Both the position numbers and the translations under genes were made by a program. The notes under the pieces were generated by a model. That model saw only the letters and a program-made list of their open reading frames with translations, was not told where the DNA came from and did no database searches. Of a stretch of DNA of 64,000 bases, positions 1-11,456 are shown one piece after another. The stretch comes from Krasilnikovozyma curviuscula (Eukaryota; Basidiomycota; Tremellomycetes; Cystofilobasidiales; Mrakiaceae). Every line of letters starts with the position of its first letter. Position 1 is the first letter of the stretch. Where the stretch lies: assembly GCA_014825775.1 (NCBI GenBank), contig MVAQ01000040.1, positions 55,158 to 119,157 of the forward strand, written 5' to 3'.

Positions 1-2
1 CG

Positions 3-634
3 AAATTCTCAGCAAGTCATAAATCTGCGGTGCGAACACTGTCTTGGTCAATAGACTCGCAGTATCTTTTTTCTGGGTCGGATGGTAAGTTGCCTTTTCT
101 TTAAGTCTGAGAGTGCCAACCTGATGCGTTTCCGCAGATTCGAGGATCGTCCTGCATGATGTCAAAACCGGTGGAGAAAAGGCTAGTCATGGTGAGCCTC
201 CATCTCTTATACTATCTCGATGTTGACCAACTCACGCTCACCACTTTTTTCTTTTCATAGGTGCACAAGCTATCGCGTCTCTCAGCGGTCATTCAAGCTG
301 GGTCTTATCACTTGCAGCGTCACCCGACTTTCGTCTGTTAGCATCAGGTTCAGCAGACAAAACCATTAAATTGTGGGATTTGAGAGAAAGAAGTTGTACA
401 TCTACTTTGGCTGAACCTTCGGAAATATGGAGTTTAAGCTGGAGGCCGTTAGAAGCTGATCAATCGCAGGTAGGCAAGCAGTTCGTCAGTGGTGGGGACG
501 ACAAGACGGTCAGGTAAGTCGTTAAATTAAATTTAAACCTCTGAGCCCTTTCCGTACGTTAGTCTCACATATTCGTTTTGTGTACCTTTGATTTTGCCAT
601 TCGCAGATTCTGGCGTGCCGCAGGAAGTGGTTAG
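3..634 (+). CDS. WD40-repeat protein, Ski8/WDR61-like (3' part only)
   Basis: The gene enters from the left edge, so the N-terminus is missing. Exons 3-84, 138-191, 261-513 and 607-634 join in frame and give the last 138 residues. They contain WD40 blades with typical motifs: [50 protein letters not shown] and [13 protein letters not shown]. The protein ends with RAAGSG just after the last blade, as in Ski8-like proteins. Ski8/WDR61 acts in the Ski complex (cytoplasmic 3'-5' RNA decay) and, in some species, in the Paf1 complex and meiotic recombination. Assignment to Ski8 rather than another small seven-blade WD40 protein is inferred from the short C-terminal end and blade pattern; the WD40 call itself is firm. 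The stop lies 65 bp from the convergent VPS41 stop. Confidence 0.72.
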
Positions 635-699
635 TGTTGAAAAGGGTAATAACACAATCTGGGTATAATATATGCGATATCTACTGTGGAGACAGTCAG

Positions 700-3600
700 T
701 CAACTGGCAATTCGTATGCGATCGCCAGCAAGAGAAGAATCCTTCAAGCACGAAGGACATGACTGAATGTGTAGACGAAGAGTGGCAAGATAACGGATTC
801 TGAAATGAGACCACAGAAGTCAGTTTTAATGATTGATTGAAGAAGAGAGGTTTAAGACCATTGCAGTAGTAACTCACTTGCTACCAACTTTGATGGTCTT
901 CCTCGTCACCGAATCCTTGTCCCTCTCGGTGAGCAGAAGTCTGGTGTATGGATCTTCAACTGGTAGCGGAAGTTCTTCGTTTAGATTTCCAAGCGAGCAG
1001 GACGCATGCGAGACATGTCTTCCGCATCCGAATGCAATGACAAGACTTGATTGGGTGGGCATTGGATGCGAAGTGGTTTTGAAAAGAGTGTCTCCGCACA
1101 CAGCGCAAACGCTGAGTGACGACCCCAACACCCCGTGATTCTGGCCACGAGTCAGCTGGTGAGCAAGAGCATTACAGTCACTTTTTAGTATCGACTGAGT
1201 GCCCTCCAAGAGCGATGTCTGATCCGGACAGCGAAAGTAGAATCAACAAAGTTTGTCTCAAAACGTTCACTGACAGGGACTGACCTGTAACGCAAGACCT
1301 TGCAAAATTTTGATAAGCGCTTCTTTGAGACCTGGAATTTCCAGCCCATTTTTTATTCGTCTGATGAGGAGAACAGGGTCAATTTCAGTTCCAACATTCT
1401 CCAGCAGTCCTTTGATGAAATCTGTAAAGCGGAATGTAACTCATTATTTCCTGTTATTATTGGTAAAGAAAGCAACGATCGAAACAGACCAGGTTTATTC
1501 TCAGAGTATCGCAATAGGTCCTCCCACAAATCTCCATCGTTTTGTTCCTTTGCAAACTCGATCGCCCGCTCGACATCCCCTAGTCGTTCAATGATTAGCA
1601 TGAGAGCTTCCTTGTTATTACCCATCCTACCGAGTAGAAACACCATTTCAGGAACATAGTCTCGTTTCCTACATATTCCATAAACTTTTTCCAAGTTGTA
1701 ATAGGTGCTAGATCGAAGGAGGTCCATTAGGCGAGGGTAGTCGAACTCAGCGCAAAGGGCAACCTAGGAAACCAATAGAAAAATCAGCAAGTTCGACACC
1801 TTCGAAGCCAAAACATGAGGACTGACATGATTATCAGCGTAGTCTACTGTGAGGTGTGCGTCTTTCTCAAACAGTGAGTCCAAATACATGTAGAGGAACT
1901 TCGGTTTCGATTGCAGCTGAGCGACCACTCGGTTTATCTCCGACAGGCGAGTAAAAAGTCAAAATGCGGTATTGGGTAGACAATGATCTCAAAGAGAGGA
2001 AACTCACGGGTATGGAGTGGGTATGATCTACCAACAAGGCGACAGCTTTTCCATGCTTAGCTGTCCCACTGAGAGGAGAAACCTCTTCGCCTTTGGCCAG
2101 CAGCTCCTGGTCGAATTCTACAAGCAATAATGCTTGATCCTGTACATCAGTAAAAAGGTTATAGTCCTTGATAAGCTCGAAGACGTTGGGTCTTCGGAGT
2201 CGGATGAGGTAAGGAAGTGCTTTGCCAGGTTGACGATTGACAATGTGTCTGCAGGAGGACCAGTCCAACAATACGTCAGCGACTGTCAGACTGAAATCCC
2301 ATTAATTTATACTCACAGCTCTGCAAGACATTCTATCAAGACAGGCGTAGACTTAGTGGCCAGAGCAGCCTCGACGGCATTGATGACGCTGGTGAGGTTA
2401 TAGATTTCTGCAGGCCATTCCTTGAGAATTTTCAAAAGAGTCTGTGTGTCAAATATAAAATTGCATTAGAAGAGCCATCGTTTTGGTTTCTCAGATGACG
2501 AGATGGAAACCAACACTCACTGGTGGATCATTAGACAAGAAATGGCCTATAATCATCTCGTACACCAAATCGCTCAGCAGAGGATTACTCGTCGGAACAA
2601 ACGGTGTGATAGCTCCAAGTTGATTTTTCTGAGCAAACAGAAACACCCAATCTTCCCATGCCTTCCTGTTACCTCCCAGCACCTTCGGGCACAGCGCCGC
2701 CGCCTGGTCAAAGTGGCCTTCGCCAATAAGATGGCGAATGAACTTGGATCCGATCTCTGTGATATCAAAGTGGTATTTGCCTGTCTTTTGGAGTTTCTCG
2801 GCTTCTGAGAGCGCTTCTTCATACTTCTCGATCTCGACCAGCCAGTCGACGTGGTCTGCCGCATCCCTTGGTCGAGCGACGACGATGTCTTTGGGGCTGA
2901 CGACAATGTACATCTCATCTGTATCAAGTTCAGATGACGATGATGATTTTTTCTGGCTTCCGACAAGTACATAGTCGTTACATCCATTTAGCTCGAATCC
3001 CGTTAGCGAGAGTGCGTCAGATGAGAGTTCTTCACCAGCTCGAGAGATCATTCGAAGTTCAGGTCTGTTCGCTGCTTTTCGTCGTTGTTCGATCGGGTTG
3101 TCAGTTGCTTCGTTCGAGAAGGTGTCTGGAGCTACGAATGCCAACACCAAAAAATCGCCTTTGTAAGGTGAAATGCCAGAGATCATGCAGTCGAGCTGAA
3201 GGATGCCCTTGATTTCGACTATGTGCGACGACGGCGATGATGATCCGTTCGAGTTTGATACTGATGGCGCTGGAAGGCCATGTTTGGTTCGAGGTGCAAT
3301 TCGGACAATCTTGACGTAGTCAGCCCAAGCGACAAGCAGGTTCTCGTCGTCCTGCCAGAAGATTGTCGGCTTGAACATGTCGGCGCGGGGTGCGGATGGC
3401 GGTCGGTCTATGAAAGCAATTCGTTGCTGATGAATAGTATCGTAAACCTTTACTCCCTTGATACATGGACGCAGCAACCTCTGTAAGCCTTCATACACTT
3501 GCGGTCGACGACGCTACAAGCCTGAGACGTACCAAGTCATTTGCCCAAGCAATCAAGTTCCCTCTCCACTTGATGCTCCAAATAGGTCCTTCGCCTTCAT

Positions 3601-4607
3601 GTAAGACCTGTTCTTTGTGCCCTAACCAACCCTTCTCGTGCAGCAAAAGTTGTCCTGACATGCCACCGCAGACGAACCGTTTCCCCGACTTTTTGGAGAA
3701 GCTGGGTTCCATAGCGATTGATCTCATTGGTCTTTTAAGGTCAAAAGCGTAATGGTCTGAGCTGAGTAGTGAATGGATGAAGACGCGACCTAAGAAAACA
3801 AGAGGGCGAGGTGCTCAGAACATGAAAGGACTAGGTGTACAATGAATGTTAGGAGGAGACTCACCATCCATAGCGGCTGTTGCTACGAATTCACCTTCTT
3901 CATCAATCTGAATATCCATGATGGAAGCTCCATGAGGTCTATAGGAGTTCATTTTGGTGCCTTCGTAGCTCAGAATGTGGACCATTCCATTATGTGTCCC
4001 GAGAGCCTGTGTGGTTTGGTCCAGAGGTCAGCAGCTTTCCACCTCGAAATCAAAGGGACGGAGCCTACCAGGAATCGGTTAGAGGATGCCAAAGCTGATG
4101 CTGAATCTTTGGTAAGGATCTCAGTGCTGCTGGTGCCTAGTCGACCATACTTGAAAGCTCTGGCCGACCGAAAGACGAGGACAGTCAGTATCAGTTCCCC
4201 CAGGACAGAAATAGCAAGCACACATACGGCTCTTCTTCCTCTTCTTCATCTTCATCGTCATCTTCGTTATCATCTTCGTTGTCATCGTCGTCTTCATTCT
4301 CGTCGCCTTCCTCCTCCTCCTCCTCGTCCTGATCGTCCTCTCTATCTGCGCTGCCTTCTTTGGGTAGCTCAAGTGAAGGAGTCACCTTCCCATTTCCGTT
4401 CACAGACTCTACAGCCTCAGCCACAATGTTCCCATTTGCTTCCTGCTGCTCGTCATCTTCATCGTCCTCCTCACTCAAGTCATCGTCTCTTTCTTCGTCT
4501 TCACTGTCCTCCTCTGAGGATTCGTCGTGCTGCTGTTCTGCTAGAGGTGCTGCTGGTTCTTCTTCTGCTGCTTCACCCACCGACCTGGGACTTATCGAGC
4601 TGTGCAT
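700..4607 (-). CDS. VPS41: Vacuolar protein sorting 41 (HOPS complex subunit)
   Basis: Twelve exons join in frame (4228-4607, 4069-4159, 3865-4006, 3533-3789, 2521-3456, 2317-2441, 2008-2248, 1827-1937, 1490-1763, 1285-1421, 878-1218, 700-799), giving 1044 residues. Residues 1-126 are a low-complexity acidic segment (runs of D and E). Then comes the N-terminal beta-propeller (KYGRLGTSS, LALGTHNGMVHIL, VFIHSLL) and the clathrin heavy-chain-like repeat region (LYIDASK is absent here; instead DNHVALCAEFDYPRLMDLL, AIEFAKEQNDGDLWEDLL, FIKGLLENVGTEIDPVLL). The C-terminus holds a RING-type zinc finger with CAVCG, CGRHVSHASC and CPSCL. VPS41 is a HOPS subunit that binds the Rab GTPase Ypt7 and tethers vesicles for fusion with the vacuole. 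The start at 4607 is the first ATG followed by the acidic region; an upstream in-frame open stretch lacks family features. Confidence 0.95.
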
Positions 4608-5117
4608 CCCATCCAGGACGATGTTTCCTGCTTCGGGAAAGAAAAGCTGGAGACCTGTTCGACGTTTAACGGCGACTTGCGCTTGCGCAGAGGTTACAGC
4701 TTTCAAGAGGAAGACCCAAAAACGTTGCCATTCTACTTGTGAGACTGATAGAATTCTCGGAGATTGAGAAAGGGAAAAAGAACTATCCCATTTCCAACTA
4801 CATTGATTTCGAGATGTTTTTCGATTTGTGAATCCCACAGCGTTCAATCTGTCGCTCTCAGTCACCTCATCCCCCACTTTCACAACTGTTCCCAACCACA
4901 GATTATAGCGTATCTCTTTTATCCATCGTAATGACCTAGAGATCACCCCGAGAGGACTCCGGAAGGAAGTATGATTCAGAAACAGGATCGGTGGCGCACT
5001 TCGATGACGACGAGTAAGGACTCGCTTCGAAACGGTCGAGGTCACAAGCATATAAAGAGGTACAACTGCTCCAACACGACGTTTCCCCCCAACCACCTCT
5101 TGTAATTCAGATCAGCA
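4608..5117. other. Divergent intergenic region, VPS41 / secreted protein
   Basis: About 510 bp between two divergent genes. The only recognisable element is a TATA-like box for the plus-strand gene. An open frame continues upstream of the VPS41 start on the minus strand, but its residues resemble no family and it crosses the probable promoter. Confidence 0.6.
5051..5057 (+). promoter_or_regulatory. TATA-like box
   Basis: TATAAAG lies 61 bp upstream of the ATG of the small secreted protein, a usual spacing for a core promoter. The assignment is by motif and position only. Confidence 0.45.
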
Positions 5118-5801
5118 ATGTATATCCCACAACTCCAAAGCGTTTTGACCGGTGCCCTTGCCCTCGTTGGCTCCACCGCCAATTTCAATGGTGAATTTGC
5201 TCGAGTATTTGTTGTCCATTAGCATAGTATTTTAAACTGAATCTTGTTTTGTGTCACAGGCAAGACTGTTGTTGAAGGAAGCGTCCTCGATTATTGTGGG
5301 AAGGTGAGAGAGACGAAGTTGACTTCTTGACTCCACCTTCTTAAAACCCTGCTTACTTGGCTCTCTTCTGTTACTTCAGGAATGTATCGACGATTCTGGT
5401 GACACTCACTGCACTAAGCCGTTTGCTTTGAAAGAAGGCAACTGTTACACGTAAGTCTCGTCTTGCGCCTTTGTTTACGTCCCGCCTCTTTACAAAGTGT
5501 CTGACTTTCTGACTCATAATACGCACAGGTTCGAATGGAAGACCGATGGAACTCTTACGCATACTACACTCGAGCTCAGAGAGGTAGCTGACAATAAGAA
5601 CGTTGTGAGTGTCTGTGTTATGTATCTATCGCGTCTCCCGACTGACGTGACCTTGCCTCCTCTGTCCAGCACTATTACAGCGATCGTAACATCGACTGGA
5701 CGGCGGATAAGTCAGCTTTGTACTATTTAGATTTTATTCCTAGAACTGGCTGTAATTCGACTGTCGATTACACTGTCTCCAAGTGCGACAAGGAGAAGTA
5801 G
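5118..5801 (+). CDS. Small secreted six-cysteine protein
   Basis: Five exons (5118-5190, 5260-5303, 5380-5450, 5529-5604, 5670-5801) join in frame to a 131-residue protein. The start MYIPQLQSVLTGALALVGS looks like a signal peptide with cleavage near residue 19-21. The mature part is about 110 residues with six cysteines in the contexts DYCGKEC, THCTK, GNCYT, TGCNST and SKCDK, which would allow three disulfides. There is one N-glycosylation sequon (NST). No transmembrane helix or GPI signal is seen at the C-terminus (CDKEK). Size, secretion and cysteine content are like fungal effector or cell-wall proteins, but I recognise no family, so the function is unknown. A TATA box lies upstream. Confidence 0.8.
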
Positions 5802-6710
5802 GAGTGGCGCTTATTTGAGAACGCAATAGCATTTGAACATAAATTGTAAATCAAATCTGCACATCAATGTATGATCCTCTCGATAAGTAATTTTAGTAGT
5901 ATGAATATTCAGTGTTTTACAATGATACATTCTGCCAAATGTTGAAAGTAAACTGGAGCAGTATCAGCCAAAGTTCCTTTGATCGGACATACCTGGCGCA
6001 ACAGATAGGATAGGAACAAAGTTGTGAGGCAAGGGACTAGATTTCAGCTTTGAGTGACGGAGACTTTCTTGGTTTTTGGTTGGAAAGATAGACACTCGCT
6101 TCACAGAGCCGCGCGAGAACAATCACCCTGAATGCACGGGTCCATCTGTCCTTTCCCTCCATCTAAGCTTCACAGCCAGAATAGCGGGTCCGTGTCAAGA
6201 ATGGTGCTGCAGTGAGTTTGAAGGAAGTTCCCAGTCTCGTCCTCTGACCTGGCGAACGAGACACCACCCCATCCCTCCCCATCCCTCTCTTCCTCCTCGT
6301 CCCCAACAAGCAGGCATTGGAATCCAGCAAACAAACTTTTTCCAGGCCCAAGAGAAAAACCCAAGGTCTGGAAGCAGAGACACCCAAAAAACAATAAACA
6401 TATCTGATCACATGAGAAAAGGGCGCATTTGTTTCTCTTGGCCTCGCCACGGGGAAGCTTAAACTTTCATCCCTTCCAACGAGAGACAGCAGGCCTTGTC
6501 TTCCAGCGGCAGTTTCAACACCAAAGGTCAGGTGTGTGGAGACCCATGGGAAAAATACATTTCCCTGTCGCCCTGCTTGATATAAAGGTGCGGATGAGGG
6601 CCCCCCTCTTCTCTATCCTCTCTCTTACCCCGCATCCATACAAACAAGTTCCCCCTACAGTCTTTTATCAAACAAACATACAACAACAGGTCCATAGTTC
6701 GACGATTTAA
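5802..6710. other. Intergenic region with permease promoter
   Basis: About 900 bp between two plus-strand genes. The last 150 bp are CT-rich and contain a TATAAA. Several overlapping open frames on both strands show no protein character. Nothing else is recognised. Confidence 0.6.
6581..6586 (+). promoter_or_regulatory. TATA box of the quinate-type permease
   Basis: TATAAA 130 bp upstream of the ATG, followed by a pyrimidine-rich stretch (cccccctcttctctatcctc) typical of start regions of well-expressed fungal genes. Confidence 0.5.
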
Positions 6711-9366
6711 ATGGGTGCCTACGAAAAGGAAGAAAAGGGCGAGTGGAAGGACGAGGGAATCGCTGTCCCCAACGAGATCTACGGATGGCGACCATATGCC
6801 ATGGCTAGTATTGCTGCTTTTGCTGCAGTCATGATTGGTTATGTGAGTAATTCCATTGCTTTGGTGGATGCTCAGTGGCGGTCAGTGTTATTTACGTGTA
6901 TGCTTACCCTCTTTGCACGCTTTTTGAATGGTTTCACAGGACTCTGCGTTCATTGGAACTACACTCGCTTTGGCTTCTTTCAAGAATGAATTCGGTCTGA
7001 CAAAAGTATCTACTGCGAAGTTCAACTTCTTGTCCGCCAACATCGTGTCGAGTAAGTCACATTGTGCTCTTCCGCTGTCTGAATAGCCACTCAATTTTCC
7101 CTCGACACAGCATACCAAGGAGGATGCTTCTTTGGAGCTTTGGCCGGATATCCGATTGGTTACTATCTTGGTCGTAAATGGGGTCTCATCTTATCCGCCG
7201 CCGTGTTCTGTACGTCGTAGATTTTTCAGTATCTTTCCTTAATCCTATTTTCCTCTAACACCTCTTTTTCCCCGTAGGTTTGGGTTCTGGACTGATGTTG
7301 GGCGCTAACAGCGCTCGTGGCCTGGGTTTGATTTATGGCGGTCGTATCCTCGCTGGAGGAGCAATCGGTTGCGCTTCCAACTTGACACCTTGCTACATCT
7401 CCGAAATTGCTCCAGCGAAAATCAGAGGTAAGTAATACGATTATTCAATTCTCAGGTCGTAGTTCAATAGCCGAGCGCGGATAAGGCCCGTAAAAACTGT
7501 TCCTGACTGCCTCTGCCTCACCTAGGTCGTTTGGTCGGTCTCTACGAACTCGGATGGCAGCTCGGAGGAATAGTTGGATTCTGGATCAACTATGGTATCA
7601 ACCTGCACTTACCTTCCAATCACACACAATGGGTGAGTGTGATCGTGCTTGGATCAACATTCCAGCTTTTTCTGATCTTCCTCCCCTCGCTTGTGTTAGT
7701 TGATCCCATTTGCAGTTCATAAGTATGATTTCCTGGCTTGTTCGTGGAATTACATACTTATTTGCTTTTTCTTGCCCTCTGCACAGCTGATCCCAGGTGG
7801 ATTGCTCTTCATCGGTTGTTTCTTTATGGTCGAATCTCCTCGTTACCTCTCTTCCAGAGGAAAGAACGACTTGGCGCTTAAAAACCTGGCCTGGATCAGA
7901 GGACTTCCAGCAGACCACGCTTATGTTGAACGGGAGTTCTCTCAAATCTTGAACGGCTTGGAACACGAGCGATCTCTCAACGGCGGCGGCGGGTTCTGGG
8001 GTCCGTTCTACGAATTGCTTGCACATCGCAACTTGATTAAAAGATTGCTACTCAGTTGGGCTTTATTCATCTGGCAAAATGCTACTGGAAGTGAGTCCTC
8101 GGTCAATTAGCCTCAGTGTGCTCATTACTACTCATTACTAAAAACAAACCTGCGGTTTCTTGCATTCCTAAAGTCAACGCCATCAACTATTACTCGTGAG
8201 TTTCTTTAAAACTATTTCAATGGCCAGTACTGAACTGATCCTCCCATTCTGTGCCTTATAGTCCAAGTAAGCATGAAGCTTGAGCTGTACGGTAGCCGGA
8301 AAGAAGTTCACTGCTGACTTTTCTTTCTCTCCCACAGCCATTTTCAGATCGATTGGAGTTACTGGTACTAACACTGCGCTCCTCACAACGGGGGTGTATG
8401 GAGTAATCAAGACAGTCGGCGCCTTCGTCTGGCTTCTATGGGTCGTCGACACATTCGGAAGGAGAAACACCCTCATCGTCGGTTCTCTCGGTGGTGGTAT
8501 CTCCATGTACTATGTAAGTTCTCATCTGCCCTTCGGATGTGAGGCAAGTACGCAGCTGACTTAGAATATGACTGTAGATCGGCGCTTACATTGCTGTGGC
8601 TAAACCTACATCCGCACCGAACGCTTCCCTCTCCGGCGGTGGAATCAGTGCCATGGTCTTCTTCTACCTCTGGACTGCCTGTGAGTTTCTAAGTGTACCA
8701 CTTCCTGTCCTGGGTTCTCACAGCTGATGACGAACCGCAAACTCTCTCTGCACCGTCTCCGAACTTGCCAACTCTCAGTCTATGCTCCATCTTGGAACGG
8801 AACGCCTTGGGTTGTTGGTGCTGAGATCTTCCCCCAACATATTCGAACTCTTACTCAAGCACTGGTAGCTGCAGGTAACTGGTTCTGGGGTAAGCGAGCT
8901 TCTAGCCCCTCCTGAGCTTCTCACTCGTACAATCAACTAACTCTTTCCCGACAGCCTTCATTATCGCCCGTTTTACACCTAACATGTTCACCGCAATGGG
9001 TTATGGAGTCTACTTGGTTTGTCCTTCCGCGCCCATCCTTACGTAATCAAGCTGACCATCTTCGCTTCTGTATAGTTCTTCGCATCTCTTATGTTCTGTT
9101 CGATCGTCTTTGTCTTCTTCCTCCTTCCAGAAACAAAGCAAATTCCTCTTGAGTACATGGGTCAGTCATTATCCTCTGGTTCTGTGTACGCTATCGCAAT
9201 CAACTGATGCAGTTGCTTTGGGATCCATACAGACGAGCTATTCGACAGCGGATACGCACCCCGTAAAGCCCATGCAAAGGTTATGGAGAACATGAGGGAG
9301 CGGAACGCTGCTGGAAGAGCGTCGTTGGAGGAGAAGCCAGTCAACCACCACCTCGAGAACGTTTAA
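6711..9366 (+). CDS. MFS quinate/sugar-type permease
   Basis: A multi-exon gene of about 541 residues with twelve predicted membrane helices of the sugar porter branch of the major facilitator superfamily. Family signatures read directly from the exons: YYLGRKWG and DTFGRRN (the RxGRR-type loops between helices 2-3 and 8-9), GGRILAGGAIG, PCYISEIAPAKIRG, MVESPRYL before the central loop, NAINYYSP in helix 7, and PETKQIPLEYMDELF at the C-terminus. The PESPRYL-like motif, the QLIPGG helix and the WNGTPWVVGAEIFP segment match the quinate permease (qa-y/qutD) group better than hexose transporters. It is expected in the plasma membrane, importing quinate or a related polyol acid by proton symport. 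No quinate catabolic genes lie nearby, so the substrate is inferred. The ATG follows a clear TATA promoter. Confidence 0.9.
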
Positions 9367-9596
9367 TCATCTGTAGTGACCCTGGCCATGGAAAATGGTC
9401 TTATATTTGTGTATAACTCCTGTGATTTTATATAAGATTGGCGACTGCATTTTATTCGTTACTGGGATCTGTTTTTCGGGGACAAAACAGAGAGCGAGAG
9501 ATTGCGGTCATGGCCGCAAAATACATTCTGAGTCACTTTTACGCCTGCTGCTGAATCCAACCACAATTTGACAGCCTTTCTGAGTTTATCTCTACA

Positions 9597-10607
9597 ATGT
9601 CTCGTGGTACTCGAGCTCAGCTCGTCCTTTTCGACGTGAACAGCTCTGAACAGACGGAGGAGTTGAAAGTCCAGCGAATAGTAGGTCTGTTTCCCCTGCA
9701 TGCTTATGTCTTCGTTTAAAATATGTGCTGACTGAGCTTCCTGGTGGTCTTTCTCAATCCCTTTTGCTGCTCACTGTTTGATAGGCCTGTGGGTGGGATG
9801 CTGATCACGTCGACGAATGGGTCCAAATGCAGAAGGACGGCACACGAAAAATGTATTGGATCTACCCAGTCTTGCCTCTCCATGATAGGGAACCAGCTGT
9901 ACCTCTAGCTCTGAAGGATTCAGTTGGTCATGTAGCTCTGGTGAGTTTACTGTTTCTCTTGTTTCATTAGTGGCAGAGTAAAAGGAACTAACTGGCTTTG
10001 GACGACTCTGCTCTAAGGATTGGGTCGACCCTGGAGGAGATCCTGAGGTCGGAAACTTTGAAAATAAGATCATTTGTATAAAGGCACTCTTTGTAATGCA
10101 GGCGCACGAAGGAAAAGGGTATGCCAGGTTCGTCCCGTCTTTCCCTTCGCCTTACCTCTCCCAACTCAATCCTGCTCTACATTCTGATGATAATTTCTCT
10201 TCTACATGTGTGACTCTACTCATAGCGATGCTATTCGCCAACTAGAAAAGATCGCAGCTAGCTACCCACTCAATGCGAAGACGCTCGCCTTGACGACCGT
10301 CAGCTCAGACCAAGTTCACAAGGGAGGATGGAGGGAAGCACTGGGACTTCCCCCTGATCCTACTGATATTGAAGCCTGGTACGCTAAGAGAGGTTTTGTC
10401 ACGTAAGTGGACCAAATGTGTATTCAATGAACATATCGATTGACAGTGGTTCGTTTATTGGAACAGTTTCAACAAATACTTCCGACGAGGAACTATTGAA
10501 TTCGCAGTGAGTGGCAGATGGCCATATCTGGGCTTTCCATTTCGTACTGATTGCTGTCGTTTCTTCCTCTGAATTGTTGACAGGCGATGCGCAAAAGTTT
10601 GCAGTGA
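9597..10607 (+). CDS. GNAT-like N-acetyltransferase
   Basis: About 200 residues from six exons, beginning MSRGTRAQLVLFDVNSSE. The exon pair VQRI / ACGWDADHVDEW joins in frame across an intron of about 115 nt. The motif A region of the GNAT fold is visible as IKALFVMQAHEGKGYASDAI, where QAHEGKGYA fits the acetyl-CoA pyrophosphate-binding Q/RxxGxG/A signature. The preceding DSVGHVALDWVDPGGD is the beta-4 strand region and WYAKRGFV the beta-7 end. The protein ends KYFRRGTIEFAAMRKSLQ. The substrate cannot be told from sequence. Fungal proteins of this small type are usually annotated only as GNAT-family acetyltransferases. It is convergent with the first FSP1-like gene. Confidence 0.72.
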
Positions 10608-11456
10608 AAAGAAAACTATAGTTTATTGTACAAGAAGAATCTAGATTGTGACAGTTTGGTATACATTAGAGCTTATCTACCGATGTAATAGCCTTTCGCA
10701 GCGATGCCACAACAGCGATAGGTCTTGCATTTGAACTTAGAATGCATGCTTTGAATGCCTCCCTTTTCCTCGTCCGTCACGTTGAAAAATGGGTTACAAA
10801 CTCTGCGATAAACTAGTACCAGGTCATCATCTCTCAACAAAATGGAAAAATTGTGCCAGCATGATCTCGTTATTATGCCTTCTTGTATTCAGCAAGTCGT
10901 CTTACATCTTCTACGCTGCTTGAATATGACAACCGTACTATTCTATATTCATCCAACAGCATTTTGTCCTCTCGTTTACGATGACTGCAGAGCCAATGTT
11001 TCCACAGAAGCCGTTTCATAAAGTGCTATCCCTTCGCGACAACCACATTTCTCGTGCTGATTCTTTCATTCATCTGCCTCCTCTGAACTTTTGAGCAGTC
11101 AAAGTGTTCCCGTGAGACTCGGATTCCTTATGCTTTCAAATTTCCCTGCCCAGCAATTCCAAGGGGTCAGTTTTTTTACTCTTTCTTCTTGCAGTCACAG
11201 CCCGGTAGGTGCTGATGGGCTATTAGAAAACCCTGCGATGAAATATTTTTTCCTATCACGGAACACCACGAGTCCCGGTTTCCGTTCATATATTAGAAGG
11301 TGTGATTACTCCACGTTTTCAAATATCAGTCCCGCGAGTACTGAAGCTACTTGTTTCTATCACGGAAGAGGTTTATAGTGAGAAGAAACAACATGGTGCT
11401 GTACAGAAGAGCCAAAAACCAAACCCTAGAAACAGTAAAGAACTCATAAGAACTAG
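10608..11456. other. Long convergent intergenic region
   Basis: About 850 bp between two convergent genes. It contains AT-rich 3' flanks and one 95-codon open frame on the plus strand without family features. A short imperfect repeat (tatcacgga) occurs near 11256 and 11357. I see no RNA gene or mobile element. Confidence 0.55.

Noticed and set aside
1867..2403. Open frames on both strands inside VPS41
   Set aside because: The VPS41 exons with correct splice sites explain this region; the other frames are shadows.
4121..4767. Frames rich in S, L or M opposite the acidic VPS41 exon
   Set aside because: They come from the GAA/GAT repeats being read in other frames or on the other strand.
6076..6462. 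128-codon plus-strand frame and three minus-strand frames upstream of the permease
   Set aside because: No family features, overlap the promoter, and frames on both strands are open because of skewed CT-rich composition.
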